Part shown: in pieces, positions 47,119-57,066 of the stretch
Layout of the letters: each line of letters begins with the position of its first letter
Position numbering within the stretch: the stretch's first letter is position 1
The notes under the pieces: generated by a model
The model's database searches: none
What the model saw: only the letters and a program-made list of their open reading frames with translations
What the model was told of the DNA's origin: nothing
From: an uncultured Bartonella sp.
Lineage (GTDB): Bacteria; Pseudomonadota; Alphaproteobacteria; Rhizobiales; Rhizobiaceae
Length of the DNA stretch: 64,000 bases
Reading direction: 5' to 3'
NCBI RefSeq assembly: GCF_945277285.1
Contig: NZ_CALYPR010000002.1
Location: 319,214-383,213 of the forward strand
Made by a program: the position numbers and the translations under genes

Positions 47119-50100
47119 ATGAAAAAATATTTGAAAACCAATGTATCGACATTTGCATTGGCGTTGGCTCTTGGTACATTAACTGCCTCGGCTGTTTTGG
47201 CCGAGGAAATCACCTATACCGGTATGCAAGCAGATTATGATCAGTTTCATAGTTCAACTGGCAACACTACATATGTCGTTTCTAAGACTTCGGTTGATAA
47301 TAACACCGTTACGATTTCCGATCCTAATAATTTAGGAGCCAATTATAATGCGCCGACGACTGTTGCTGGAAGTTCTGCAAATGTGACAGTTGATGGGACA
47401 ACGATTTCAGGCAACACCGTTAATGTTCAGGACACATCAGTCATAAATGGTGATGTCTATGGTGCAATTATCGGGCAAGGCAATGGCATTGTTGACAAAA
47501 ATAAGGTCAATATTACAGGTGGAACCATATCAGGGCTTGTGGTAGGGGGCGTTTCTAATGAAGGGAGCGCTACCAACAATAGCGTTACTGTTTCAGGCGG
47601 TACTGTCTCGAAAGATATTTATGGTGGTACTGGAAAAACGGGCGCTTCTTCAAATGGAGTAATTTTGCAAGGCGGGACGATTGCTGGCCGAGTGATTGGT
47701 GGTAATTCGACGTCCGGGGAAATCGATAACAATTCAGTTACGTTGGAAAGTGGTACCTATGCCCACGATATTTACGGTGGTGCAAGCAATAATGGGGCAG
47801 TTCATCATAACACCGTGACTTTAAAGGCAGGAAGTGCAGGAGCAACCGTTATAGGCGGGTATTCTTCTGAAAATGGCAATGCTACGGTTTCCAACAATGA
47901 AGTAATTTCAAACGGCACGACAACAACAAAAGACATTGCCGGAGGTTATGTGGATGGAACAGGCGAAGCTACTGGAAACACAGTTACGATTTCAGGCCAA
48001 AGTGTGGTGAGCGGATTTGCTTACGGAGCTTATGTCAATCAAAATGGAGGAAAAGCTTCCGGCAATCAGGCAACAATTAAAGGTAACGCCAAGGTTGATG
48101 CGATAGGTGGGGCAGTAACGTCGGGTGGCATTGCCGAAGAAAACCATCTGGTTATTGAATCGGGCGAAGTTCGAATTGCAACGGGCGGTTTTTCAGAAAA
48201 GAATAGTGCTTTGAAAAACACCGTTGTCATGTCTGGCGGCACAGTCACGACACAGGTTTTTGGCGGGCGTTCAAAAAGTAATGTTGCAGATAATCCGGAC
48301 CATATTTCAGTTTCGGAAAACCAGGTCACAATTTCGGGCGGCGGCGTTACACAAGATGTCGTAGGTGGTGTGGCGGAATATACTGCCGATGCAACAGGCA
48401 ACACCGTTACTATTAGCGGAGAATCGACAAATATTGGCGGACATGTCCGCGGTGGCATGAGTAATTCTGGCAATGTTTCAGGCAATATCGTCAATATTCA
48501 AAATGGTACTGTTGGCGGGCAGATTAGTGGGGGAAATTCAGATGGCGGCGCTGCTTCGGACAACGAGGTTAATATAACTGGTGGTTCTGTGACGGGCAGT
48601 ATTTATGGGGGGTACAGTGCACAAATAGCCAACCACAACAAGGTTGTGATTACCGGAGGGACAATGGGTGGTCAGGTCTTGGGGGGTAGGTCAGACGTGG
48701 CATCTGCAACAAATAACATTGTTGAAATTAAAAATGCCACTGTGGCCAAAGATGTTGTTGCGGGCTTTGCTAACAATGCGAATAATAGCAATGTGAATAA
48801 TGCTCAAAGTAACAGTTTAACGATATCGGATAATGCTGATATTACGGGAACTGTTATTTCGGGCTCTACAAAAGGTGGAGAGGCATCAAACAATACTCTT
48901 ACCGTTAATTCAGCTGTAATTAACAATTATGTGGCTGCCGGTTTCAGTGAAAATGGAGCAGCAAAGGCCAATAAACTTGTTATTGGAGGTAGAGCCCATA
49001 TTACATTAGACGCAATAGGTGGACAAACGTTGAGTGGTGATGCAACCGACAACAGTGTTTCCATTGAGAACGCAACAATTGACGGCAATGTTTATGGCGG
49101 CGTTACTTCAAATGGTAGTGCCACAAATAATTTGATCACTTTGACAGGTGGTAATGTAAAAATTTCCGGAACCATTTATGGTGGTTTTATTGATAATTCG
49201 ACAAGAGCATCAGGAGATGTTGTCACCGGAAACACTTTGAAATTTGTCCATTTCCGTGGTGATATTGCAGGCATTGAAAATGTCCAGAATTACAATTGGG
49301 TTCTTCCGAAAGACGTGGTGAATGGTGAGACACTTGTTCATATTACAGGAACAAATGCTGTCGATCTTGCGAATACAAGCCATGTGGTTGCTCTTGAAAA
49401 TGACGGCAACCGCTTGAATGTTGGTGATAAAGTTACCCTTATCGACAAGACGGTGAACGGGGAAGCTATCGCCAATATGAGGGTAACGCAGGGCAATTTC
49501 CTTATCTACGATATGAAGGCAGAACAAAAAGAAAATGGTTATGTCCTGACTGCCCAGAATAGGACGGGAGACGATAATAACAGCGGTACGACGACAGGTG
49601 GTGGCACAAGCGGCGGTGATACGACCAGTGGCAGCACTAGTGGTGGCGGCAATAATAACGGTACGACGACAGGTGGTGGCACCAATGGTGGTGACACGAC
49701 TGGTGGCAGCAATAACAGCGGTACGACGACCGGTGGCGGCACCAATGGTGGTGACACGACTGGTGGTAGCAATAACAGTGGTACGACGCCTGGTGGTAGC
49801 ACAAGCGGCAGTGACACGAACGGTGGCAGCGCTGGTTCGAATGAATTTGCAGGTCGTCTTAACCCGCAAACCAAAGCCTTTTCTGAAGGGCGTGCAGCTG
49901 CTCTCGGATTTTTAAATCAAGGTTCAGACCTTATTGCCAATTCGGGTATCCGTGCAGCTAGAAGTTCGGTTGCAGAAGGCGGCAAGAATCCATGGCAGAT
50001 GAATTTGATGCCGTTCTTTGTCATTGATGGCAGTTCCAACCGTTATAAAACCGGTAGTCATGCCGATGTTGACGGTTTCAACATGGCTGTTGGTCTGGCA

Positions 50101-50865
50101 ACCGGCTTTGATCTGGCCGACAAACACCCTGTTACTTTAGGTGCATTCTTCGAATATGGCCGTGGTACCTACGACACCTACAACAGCTTTGCTACTTATG
50201 CGTCTGTTCACGGTGATGGTGACACCCATTATACAGGCGGTGGCATATTGGGACGGATAGATTTTGCCGGTACCGGTCTGGGCTTGGTGAACAAGCTTGA
50301 AGACAGGCAGGCTGATGGCCTCTATGCTGAAGCATCGTTTCGTGCCGGACATATTGATAGCGATTTCGACACGGATGATCTGTTAGGCAGCTATGGTGAA
50401 GATAGCAAGTATGATAGCGGTGCCGACTATTACGGTCTGCACGGTGGCATTGGCTATGTCATGAACTTCGACGAACGCAATTCGGTTGATGTTTATGGCC
50501 GTTATCTCTGGACGAAGATTGATAGTGAAACGGTTGATGTTGGTCGTGACCGGCTGCATTTTGATGAAGCCGAAAGCTCGCGCCTGCGCATTGGCACCCG
50601 TTACACAATGATCTATAATGACCAGTTGAAGCCTTATGTCGGCGTTGCTTACGAGCATGAATTCGACGGTGAAGTTGCAGCCCATGCTTATGGTCTCAAA
50701 CTTGATAAACCTTCGCTTGATGGGGATACCGGCGTATTCGAGGCGGGTGTATCAATGAAACCGCTAAGCACGGTAAAAGCCTTAAGTGTTGATGTTAATG
50801 GCCAAGGCTTTATTGGCAGACGCGAAGGTGGCGGCGGCGGTATTAAGATTAAATACCAGTTCTAA
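47119..50865 (+). CDS. Type Va autotransporter with repetitive beta-helical passenger
   Basis: A surface protein of 1248 residues, exported by Sec and inserted in the outer membrane by its own barrel. The signal peptide covers about residues 1-30 (KKYLKTNVSTFALALALGTLTASAVLA). Residues about 40-700 form a passenger of many degenerate repeats of roughly 20-30 residues, with an NxVTISGG strand and a GxIYGG turn, a pattern suggesting a beta-helix. A Gly/Thr/Asn-rich linker follows (about 818-905). The last 300 residues form the barrel (AFSEGRAAALGFLNQGSDL...GIKIKYQF), ending in the usual phenylalanine. No protease or lipase motif is visible, so adhesion is the likely role. ATG 47119 is chosen over TTG 47086; GGGGA lies upstream. 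Confidence 0.92.
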   Translation: MKKYLKTNVSTFALALALGTLTASAVLAEEITYTGMQADYDQFHSSTGNTTYVVSKTSVDNNTVTISDPNNLGANYNAPTTVAGSSANVTVDGTTISGNTVNVQDTSVINGDVYGAIIGQGNGIVDKNKVNITGGTISGLVVGGVSNEGSATNNSVTVSGGTVSKDIYGGTGKTGASSNGVILQGGTIAGRVIGGNSTSGEIDNNSVTLESGTYAHDIYGGASNNGAVHHNTVTLKAGSAGATVIGGYSSENGNATVSNNEVISNGTTTTKDIAGGYVDGTGEATGNTVTISGQSVVSGFAYGAYVNQNGGKASGNQATIKGNAKVDAIGGAVTSGGIAEENHLVIESGEVRIATGGFSEKNSALKNTVVMSGGTVTTQVFGGRSKSNVADNPDHISVSENQVTISGGGVTQDVVGGVAEYTADATGNTVTISGESTNIGGHVRGGMSNSGNVSGNIVNIQNGTVGGQISGGNSDGGAASDNEVNITGGSVTGSIYGGYSAQIANHNKVVITGGTMGGQVLGGRSDVASATNNIVEIKNATVAKDVVAGFANNANNSNVNNAQSNSLTISDNADITGTVISGSTKGGEASNNTLTVNSAVINNYVAAGFSENGAAKANKLVIGGRAHITLDAIGGQTLSGDATDNSVSIENATIDGNVYGGVTSNGSATNNLITLTGGNVKISGTIYGGFIDNSTRASGDVVTGNTLKFVHFRGDIAGIENVQNYNWVLPKDVVNGETLVHITGTNAVDLANTSHVVALENDGNRLNVGDKVTLIDKTVNGEAIANMRVTQGNFLIYDMKAEQKENGYVLTAQNRTGDDNNSGTTTGGGTSGGDTTSGSTSGGGNNNGTTTGGGTNGGDTTGGSNNSGTTTGGGTNGGDTTGGSNNSGTTPGGSTSGSDTNGGSAGSNEFAGRLNPQTKAFSEGRAAALGFLNQGSDLIANSGIRAARSSVAEGGKNPWQMNLMPFFVIDGSSNRYKTGSHADVDGFNMAVGLATGFDLADKHPVTLGAFFEYGRGTYDTYNSFATYASVHGDGDTHYTGGGILGRIDFAGTGLGLVNKLEDRQADGLYAEASFRAGHIDSDFDTDDLLGSYGEDSKYDSGADYYGLHGGIGYVMNFDERNSVDVYGRYLWTKIDSETVDVGRDRLHFDEAESSRLRIGTRYTMIYNDQLKPYVGVAYEHEFDGEVAAHAYGLKLDKPSLDGDTGVFEAGVSMKPLSTVKALSVDVNGQGFIGRREGGGGGIKIKYQF
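49574..49830 (+). repeat. 60-base tandem repeats in the autotransporter linker
   Basis: Units at 49651-49710, 49711-49770 and 49771-49830 encode variants of NNSGTTTGGGTNGGDTTGGS; a longer diverged copy precedes them from 49574. The second and third units are almost identical in DNA, which suggests recent duplication and possible length variation between strains. Confidence 0.9.
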
Positions 50866-50891
50866 CCAACTAATTGAAAAAGATTTAATTA

Positions 50892-50925
50892 TCTGGCCCG
50901 TTGCTTTTCTAGCAAACGGGCCAGA
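50892..50925. terminator. Hairpin after the autotransporter gene
   Basis: TCTGGCCCGTTGC and GCAAACGGGCCAGA form a GC-rich stem of about 13 bp with one bulged base. No T tract follows, but position and strength fit a terminator. Confidence 0.7.
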
Positions 50926-51540
50926 ATCATATTGATGACCGGATAATACAGTGGTGGCAATGTCAATTTTGGCGCAGGAAGGCCAAATGATAGGCTAACA
51001 ATGATATTAACTGTAGAAACAGGAAAATCTGCTACGAAGACCGCCAAATGTCGTGAGGGCAGAAATGATATTTTGTCGTTAGGAGCTAGTGAGAAATCTC
51101 ATATTTTCAGAGCTTAATCAACAATGTGACAGCATGCCAATCTTTTTGGATTTGATATGCCGCAATTAGCCTTACTAAATGACAAAACGGGAACAATTGC
51201 AACAAAAGAAAAGGTGTAGCGGCGCTTAAAGGTATTTTCCTTTTTTTAAATTCAAGCAATGGACATTATATTTTTTGCCATTGATTTGAAAATTATACAG
51301 TATCTATAACGCGCTTGACCAAAAATTGTGTAAAACGAGCTTGGCGCATGAAACTGCAAAAATCGGGCGGGTATTCGATTTTTTCAGTCAGAAAAAAATA
51401 AGATTTTAGTTTTTTGATATGCGTTTTCGCCAAATAGGTCGGATATTTTGTGTTAAAATATTGATGTTGTCTTCAAGCACCCTTAAAATTCATACTGTGT
51501 TCCAAATCGAAATTAATGTTCAAATCGCGAGTTACCCAAA
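50926..51540. other. Gene-free stretch between the autotransporter and the GST gene
   Basis: A 38-codon frame (51000-51116) lacks a ribosome site and is not called. Nothing else was recognised. Confidence 0.4.
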
Positions 51541-52221
51541 ATGTTTCAACTTCATATTGCCAATAAGAACTATTCATCATGGTCACTGCGCGCATGGGTG
51601 TTGATGAAAACGTTGGAAATAGAGTTTGAAGAAATCCGCCATTATTTTGAACAAGACAATTACGGGCAGTTCAAAGTATTTTCGCCATCAGCCACCGTTC
51701 CGGTTCTCGTCGATGGGAATATTATTGTCTGGGATAGTCTGGCGATTGCTGAATTTTTGTATGAAAGTTATAAATTTGTTTGGCCAACCAATTATGTGGC
51801 TCGCGCATGGGCTCGTTCGGCAACTGCTGAAATGCATTCTTCTTTTCATGCCTTGCGTACGCAATGCCCGATGTCGGTAGGTGTCTTTGCCAAACTTAAG
51901 CAATTAACTCCGGAACTTGCAAAAGACCTTCGCCGGTTGGATGAGCTCTTCCTTTCCGGACTTGATCAATTTGGCGGACCGTTTCTTGCTGGAAAAAAAT
52001 ATACGGCAGTTGATGCGTTTTTTTGCCCCGTAGCTTTTCGTGTAAAAAACTATGGGCTTTCTTTAAGCGAAAGATCAATAAATTATATTGAAACTTTGCT
52101 GGCACTTCCTTCCATGCAGATTTGGAAGAGGGAAGCGTTGGCCGAATGTGAACGCGACCCCATGGAAGAAGCACAACTTGCTCAATATGCCAATGTCATT
52201 TCGGATATACGACAGAAATAA
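51541..52221 (+). CDS. Glutathione S-transferase family protein
   Basis: A 226-residue cytosolic GST. The thioredoxin-like N-terminal domain begins FQLHIANKNYSSWSLRAWVLMKTL; the serines of YSSWS are at the usual catalytic position. The glutathione gamma-glutamyl site is VPVLVDGNIIVWDSLAIAEFL. The all-helical C-terminal domain includes FLAGKKYTAVDAFFCPVAFR, the GST N-capping box region. The YSSWS type is common for uncharacterised proteobacterial GSTs; the substrate is unknown. It stands alone, with tRNA-Asn about 350 bases downstream on the other strand. Confidence 0.9.
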   Translation: MFQLHIANKNYSSWSLRAWVLMKTLEIEFEEIRHYFEQDNYGQFKVFSPSATVPVLVDGNIIVWDSLAIAEFLYESYKFVWPTNYVARAWARSATAEMHSSFHALRTQCPMSVGVFAKLKQLTPELAKDLRRLDELFLSGLDQFGGPFLAGKKYTAVDAFFCPVAFRVKNYGLSLSERSINYIETLLALPSMQIWKREALAECERDPMEEAQLAQYANVISDIRQK

Positions 52222-52567
52222 TGTTTAACCGGCGAGATAAACTGCTCTGGTGATGGTAGACCTTACACTGGACAGGAAATCCGAAGATCGTTGTAGAAAC
52301 GGGCGGAGAAATCTCATCTTTTGCTCGTGCTAATCGATCTCTGTTATTGGGCACGGCATTTTAACTATGCTGGTGAAACTTGGCTTTAAAATACCCCCCG
52401 GTAAGCGACGATAAATCATAAGGGAAAAAGCAGGAAAAGTATTTGCCGCTGGCGATCATAAGTACCGCTTGTCGCTATGACGATTAAAAAACTTTCTGAA
52501 ACCCCATTAACATCTTAAAAATTATTATTTTCGGAAAATTTTTTCAGGCAGCTGGTATTTATTAAAA
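52222..52567. other. Gene-free stretch after the GST gene
   Basis: Nothing recognised apart from the region downstream of tRNA-Asn. Confidence 0.4.
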
Positions 52568-52642
52568 TGGCTCCCCGGGCCGGATTCGAACCAGCGACCA
52601 ACCGGTTAACAGCCGGTGGCTCTACCACTGAGCTACCGGGGA
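52568..52642 (-). tRNA. tRNA-Asn (anticodon GTT)
   Basis: A 75-base cloverleaf on the minus strand: acceptor TCCCCGG/CCGGGGA, anticodon loop CTGTTAA, T-arm GCTGGTTCGAATCCGGC, encoded CCA. Confidence 0.95.
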
Positions 52643-53171
52643 ACAGTGCTCATTTGCGTGATGCAGCAGGGCTATAGCAAATGAATTTATGTTTTGCAAA
52701 TAGGGAAATGAGATTTTTTAAAAAAATATCTCAATTCCCTTGGATAATCTCTGTTTTTACTGCTGTAAAACCCAAACCATATGTTTGGCAAAGGCGCGGG
52801 CGGCCCAGTGGATTTGACTTACGAATTTACGCGGAAAAATTTGTATCTTGCTAGCGTGAAATGAAAGGCTGAGAAAAGCTTTTTTGTATATTAACAGATT
52901 GGCAAAGCTGTTGGTTTTGTCAATTTGACAGGGGGGAGACGAAGATAAGTTGAAAAACAAACATTCACTTTTTCAACATTGTTCACGAGATAACTTAATT
53001 TTCAAGGGACTTCGATTCTGGTGATAAAATATTCGCGCGTAATAACCACTTTTAACGGTGACCAATCAACCATTGTCTAAGATTCATTGAAAAATGCGCA
53101 TAATCATATATCTGGTGGCTTGACGGAAGCGTTTGCTTAACTTAATGACCTACGGGGATTTTTTTTCATGA
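52643..53171. other. Gene-free stretch between tRNA-Asn and tRNA-Cys
   Basis: No gene seen; the promoters of the divergent tRNA-Asn and tRNA-Cys genes must be here. Confidence 0.4.
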
Positions 53172-53245
53172 GGCCTCGTGGCGGAACGGTTACGCAGAGG
53201 ACTGCAAATCCTTGTAACCCGGTTCGATTCCGGGCGAGGCCTCCA
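53172..53245 (+). tRNA. tRNA-Cys (anticodon GCA)
   Basis: A 74-base cloverleaf: acceptor GGCCTCG/CGAGGCC, anticodon loop CTGCAAA, T-arm CCCGGTTCGATTCCGGG, encoded CCA. Confidence 0.95.
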
Positions 53246-53753
53246 TTTTTATCAATAAAAGCGATTGTGTTTGATACAGTCGAAGGGATATTTAAATCCT
53301 GAATGAAGCGAACAAATTTAAAATTAAATTTCCCGTTGATTTTCATTATAAATTTTATTCACCGATTGCTGCACTTCTATTTTTCAGAGAAACAATAAGA
53401 ATCATTTGCGGGTTACAATATATAATTGAACAATCATGTTGGACGGCATCCAAAACTATTGTGATGCAGCATTTTATGTTCTTGGAGAAATGAACAAGAA
53501 ACCTGTTCCGGTATTATGTAACACGGTTCATAAATCCTATTTTTGGTGTGATCACAGTTTCTTTTTGTGATATATGTCGGGCAAAATGAGGCCGCGAAGT
53601 TTTTATGGGTGATTGCTCCCATCTTCTTTTTGCACTTTGATGGCTTTGCGAATCTTATGATTGACTGTGGCTATGTTTTTTGCGACATCACACTAGATTA
53701 TATATTTCTGTTACAGTAGTTTCCTGTCACAGGTATAAAAAGGAAGTTCGGTT
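53246..53753. other. Gene-free stretch before pcm
   Basis: No credible gene. TATATT near 53701 may be a -10 box for pcm, 50 bases before its start. Confidence 0.4.
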
Positions 53754-54428
53754 ATGGCAGCAGATTTTGCAATGCTTCGGCGGAGAATGGTAGATGGTCA
53801 GATTCGGACAGTAGATGTTACGAAACTTTCTGTTCTTGCCGCATTTTTAACTGTTCCCCGCGAAAAGTTTGTCCCGGAAAAATTCAAAGAATTAAGTTAT
53901 ACAGATGAAGCAATTCCATTGACAAACCCTAGTGCGGTCAGTTGTGGGCGCTATCTGATGAAACCTGCAGCCTTGGCAAAATTGTTGCAAGTGGCCGACA
54001 TCAAGTCTGAAGATGTTGTGCTCGATATTGGCGCCGGAACAGGCTATAGCGCGGCACTTTTATCCAAATTGGCAAGTTCTGTAATTGCTTTGGAAGAAGA
54101 CGAGAAACTTGCAGTTATCGCCAACGAAAATTTGCAAAAAGGTGGTTATGACAACGTTGTTGTCGTGAAAGGCATGCTTACAAAAGGCTATGCTGAAGAA
54201 GGTCCATTTGACGTAATCCTGCTTGAAGGTGCTGTTGATTTCATTCCGGAATCACTCTTTGCCCAATTGCGGGAAGGTGGCCGTCTGGTGGTTGCTGAAG
54301 GGCACGGGAATGCGGCTGTTGCCCGCGTTTATATGAAAGAGGACGGGGTTGTTTCAGCGCGTCGTGTCTTTAATCTTTCAATCAATCCGCTGGATGGATT
54401 TTTGAAAACGCCAGAATTTGTTTTTTAA
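53754..54428 (+). CDS. Protein-L-isoaspartate O-methyltransferase family protein
   Basis: A 224-residue SAM-dependent methyltransferase like Pcm, which repairs isoaspartyl residues in aged proteins. The N-terminal MLRRRMVDGQIRTVDVTKLSVLAAFLTVPREKFVP and YTDEAIPL segments are family hallmarks. The SAM motif is VVLDIGAGTGYSAALL (near residue 83), followed by VIALEEDEKLA and FDVILLEGAVDFIPESL. The region usually holding the isoaspartate-binding serine loop reads NPSAVSCGRYLM rather than the canonical pattern, so activity is not certain. The pcm-tolC neighbourhood is common in Rhizobiales. tolC follows on the same strand. Confidence 0.87.
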   Translation: MAADFAMLRRRMVDGQIRTVDVTKLSVLAAFLTVPREKFVPEKFKELSYTDEAIPLTNPSAVSCGRYLMKPAALAKLLQVADIKSEDVVLDIGAGTGYSAALLSKLASSVIALEEDEKLAVIANENLQKGGYDNVVVVKGMLTKGYAEEGPFDVILLEGAVDFIPESLFAQLREGGRLVVAEGHGNAAVARVYMKEDGVVSARRVFNLSINPLDGFLKTPEFVF

Positions 54429-54570
54429 GACAATTCCATAAAGGGTTGCCGTTGTGCAACGTTCCAATTTTTAATGAATGAACGCATTGCATTTTGGTGA
54501 CGGTCAGGTAAATAGTGTCAGCTTGTCTATGAATGATGGCATGTGTAAAATTTTGATTAGAGGTGTAGCT

Positions 54571-55926
54571 GTGGTGAAAACAAAAAAGGCTCTTTTGTCG
54601 GCTTTGTTGCTGTCAGGCGTTGTTTTTGCGTCGCAACCGGTGCATGCCGAAACGCTGATGGGTGCTCTCGCCAAGGCTTACACAAACAATGGTAATTTGA
54701 ATAGCGAGCGTGCGAATTCCCGTATCCTTGATGAGGATATAGCTATTGCAAAATCGAATTTCCGTCCTCAAATCGAGGGCTTCGGTTCTTATGCACGGGG
54801 GCGTAGTGCCGCTACAACCTATTATACAACAACAGGTTCATTGGGTGTTCAATTAAGCCAAAAAGTTTTTGACGGCTTTGTTACCAAAAACACTGTTGCT
54901 TCGGCTGAAACCAAGGCTCAGGCACAGCGCGAATATTTGCGCAACACCGAGCAGAACATGCTGGTAAATGCAGCTACGGCTTACGCCAATGTTTTCCAAT
55001 ACCGACAAATTGCTGAATTGCGGCGGCAGAACCTTGCAGCACTTGAAGAACAAGTACGTGCCGATAAAGCAAAACTCGACGTGGGCGAAGGAACGCGTAC
55101 CGATCTGGCGCAGTCTGAAGCTGCGCGTTCGGTTGCGGTCTCTGAACTTAGCCTTGCGCGTGCAGATGTAAAATCGGCAGAAGCTGTCTATCGTCAGGTT
55201 ATTGGTGCAGATCCTGATAAACTTGATCGTCCGCCGGTATCGAAAGCAATACCAGCATCCCCCGATGCCGGCTATAAGATTGGCGCTGCGACTCATCCGG
55301 CAATTTTGTATTCAAAATACCTGATTGATGCGAGCTCTTTTAACGTTAAAGCCAAGGAAGGTGCTTTGCTTCCGCAAGTCGATTTGTCGGCAAGTACTTC
55401 CTATAACCAGATTTACAATGGGCCGGGCGATGGTGGCCGTTCCAATTCGGTTGGCGTTTCCATTAATGTGCCGATTTATCAAGGGGGGCGGACATCAGCT
55501 CAAATTCGCCAGTCTAAAGAGCAGTTGGGGCAGGCGAGAATCCAGCTTGATCTAGCGCAGGATAGTGTTCGCGAGAATATGTCGTCATCCTGGTCTCAGT
55601 TGGAAGGTGCCCGCGCTTCTGTTATCGCTTATCGAGACAGTGTACGTGCTGCCGAGATTGCTCTTGACGGTCGTGTACAGGAAAACCGCGTTGGACAGGC
55701 AACAACTCTCGATGTGTTAAATTCGCGCTCACAGCTTATTAACGCACAGATTTCACTTGTCACTGCTGAGCGAAATGTTGTGGTAGCAAGCTACAATGTC
55801 CAGTCAGCAATTGGAAAAATGACGGCTGATCAGTTGGGGCTGCAGGTGGTTAAATACGACCCCGTGGAGCATAATAAAGCTGTTAAAAATAAGTGGATTG
55901 GTGCTCGCACGCCTGATGGCCGGTGA
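54571..55926 (+). CDS. tolC: TolC-family outer-membrane channel protein
   Basis: An outer-membrane and periplasmic tunnel for type I secretion and drug efflux, similar to BepC of Brucella. From the GTG start the signal peptide is KTKKALLSALLLSGVVFASQPVHA. Then come two TolC/OEP repeats, each with long coiled helices (SERANSRILDEDIAIAKSNFRPQIEGFGSYARG; later LPQVDLSASTSYNQIYNG). The typical GEGTRTDLAQSEA and VGQATTLDVLNSRSQLINAQ segments occur at matching positions in the two halves. The GTG at 54571 has GAGG 7 bases upstream; the ORF-track start at 54478 would add 31 residues before the signal peptide. A terminator follows. Confidence 0.92.
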   Translation: MVKTKKALLSALLLSGVVFASQPVHAETLMGALAKAYTNNGNLNSERANSRILDEDIAIAKSNFRPQIEGFGSYARGRSAATTYYTTTGSLGVQLSQKVFDGFVTKNTVASAETKAQAQREYLRNTEQNMLVNAATAYANVFQYRQIAELRRQNLAALEEQVRADKAKLDVGEGTRTDLAQSEAARSVAVSELSLARADVKSAEAVYRQVIGADPDKLDRPPVSKAIPASPDAGYKIGAATHPAILYSKYLIDASSFNVKAKEGALLPQVDLSASTSYNQIYNGPGDGGRSNSVGVSINVPIYQGGRTSAQIRQSKEQLGQARIQLDLAQDSVRENMSSSWSQLEGARASVIAYRDSVRAAEIALDGRVQENRVGQATTLDVLNSRSQLINAQISLVTAERNVVVASYNVQSAIGKMTADQLGLQVVKYDPVEHNKAVKNKWIGARTPDGR

Positions 55927-55980
55927 TGACAACACGTATCTGATATAGAGTTGATGGATGTCAGCTCAATGTGAATTCTG

Positions 55981-56020
55981 AAAGGGCGCATAACTATTAT
56001 ATGTGCCCTTTTTATTTCTT
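55981..56020 (+). terminator. Rho-independent terminator of tolC
   Basis: AAAGGGCGCATA and TATGTGCCCTTT form a 12-bp stem with one G-U pair and a T-rich tail. Confidence 0.88.
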
Positions 56021-56029
56021 CGAATTTTC

Positions 56030-56421
56030 TGAGTTTTCAATAAAGAAAAATGATTTTTTTGATAGTCAAAGGGGTGTAATTAATTTCTGGATATAAAAGT
56101 ATATAGTAAATTAAAAATAGTAATAACAAATTATAAATTTTATATTATTTATAATTATATAAAATTTATTAATTATAACGGTTTATGAGTATTAATATTT
56201 AAAAATAAAATATTAAAAAATATTTTTAAATTAAAATACTTAAAAAATGCACGTTTCTGATCTTCTTTTTCATAAGAAAAAATAATAGCGCGTTTATTGG
56301 CTAAAAAATAACGCCGGAGTTTTAAAAATGAGAAATCTGTGTGTAGCGGATTGAAACACTAGCTTGTTTGTTTTTGTGGGATTAGTTTCTTGTTGCTAAT
56401 TTGTCTAAGAGGTTAAGAAGT
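56030..56421. other. Extremely AT-rich region before popZ
   Basis: Between about 56090 and 56250 almost every base is A or T, with several short palindromic AT stretches. No gene. It probably holds the popZ promoter and may bind an AT-preferring nucleoid regulator. Confidence 0.5.
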
Positions 56422-57066
56422 ATGGCACAAAGTTCAAATGCGTTGCGGGAACCTACAACGGATGAGATCCTCGCGTCTATACGGGAAATAATTGAAGAGA
56501 ATACTGGTCGAATCAGTATGCAATCCGATGATAAGGCAAATGACGTCAAAAAGCGTAATGAAGCCGATAGCAGCAGTTCCTCATCTAATAATTTCGAAAA
56601 TCGGGATGCTTTAACAGTTGAAGATGCCATGAGGGCATTGGCCGCCCGCATTGGATTAAGAGAAAACACCCAATCAAAGTCAGCCCAGCCGGTAGAGAAA
56701 AATATAAGCAGTAATACGCCATTACCTGAGCAGACGTCTGAAAACGTTGCTGCTTTCAATCAGAATGAGAAAATTATCAACGATGATCGTGTCATTCCCG
56801 ATTATAATAAGGGTATTGCAGGTCAACAAAATATTGAAAATCTTCAAGATAAAAGTGCAAGCGCTGCGGTGCAGCAAGAGCAACTGCAAAGCGCATTAGA
56901 ACTTAGTCCGGCGTTTTGGGCCAGTGTCGATCGTTTGGCTGAAGATGCGTTGCGGCCGATTCTCGTAAATTGGTTGCAAAAACGCTGGCCAGCTTTGGTT
57001 GAAAAGATTTTGCATGAGGAATTAATCCATGCATTTGACCGAAATTTTCCGTCCGAAAAAAAATAA
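56422..57066 (+). CDS. popZ: PopZ-like polar organising protein (DUF2497)
   Basis: PopZ forms polar hubs that anchor chromosome centromeres in alphaproteobacteria. The 214-residue chain has the three expected parts. An N-terminal helix binds partners (REPTTDEILASIREIIEENTG). A long acidic, disordered middle is rich in Ser, Asn and Glu. Conserved C-terminal helices drive assembly (LSPAFWASVDRLAEDALRPILVNWLQKRWPALVEKIL). The ATG at 56422 is used; the ORF-track start at 56401 is a TTG with no advantage. It precedes valS, the usual neighbour in Rhizobiales. Confidence 0.9.
   Translation: MAQSSNALREPTTDEILASIREIIEENTGRISMQSDDKANDVKKRNEADSSSSSSNNFENRDALTVEDAMRALAARIGLRENTQSKSAQPVEKNISSNTPLPEQTSENVAAFNQNEKIINDDRVIPDYNKGIAGQQNIENLQDKSASAAVQQEQLQSALELSPAFWASVDRLAEDALRPILVNWLQKRWPALVEKILHEELIHAFDRNFPSEKK

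Noticed and set aside
48066-48494. 142-codon antisense frame inside the autotransporter gene
   Set aside because: It mirrors the repetitive passenger coding sequence in the other strand (Pro/Ser/Thr repeats), a common shadow effect.
49574-49830. CRISPR-like regular repeats
   Set aside because: The 60-base units are contiguous, in frame and coding (autotransporter linker), with no spacers and no cas genes in the window.
49539-49874. Proline/valine-rich antisense frame and other frames over the linker repeats
   Set aside because: Shadows of the 60-base glycine/threonine repeats; any frame through such repeats stays open.
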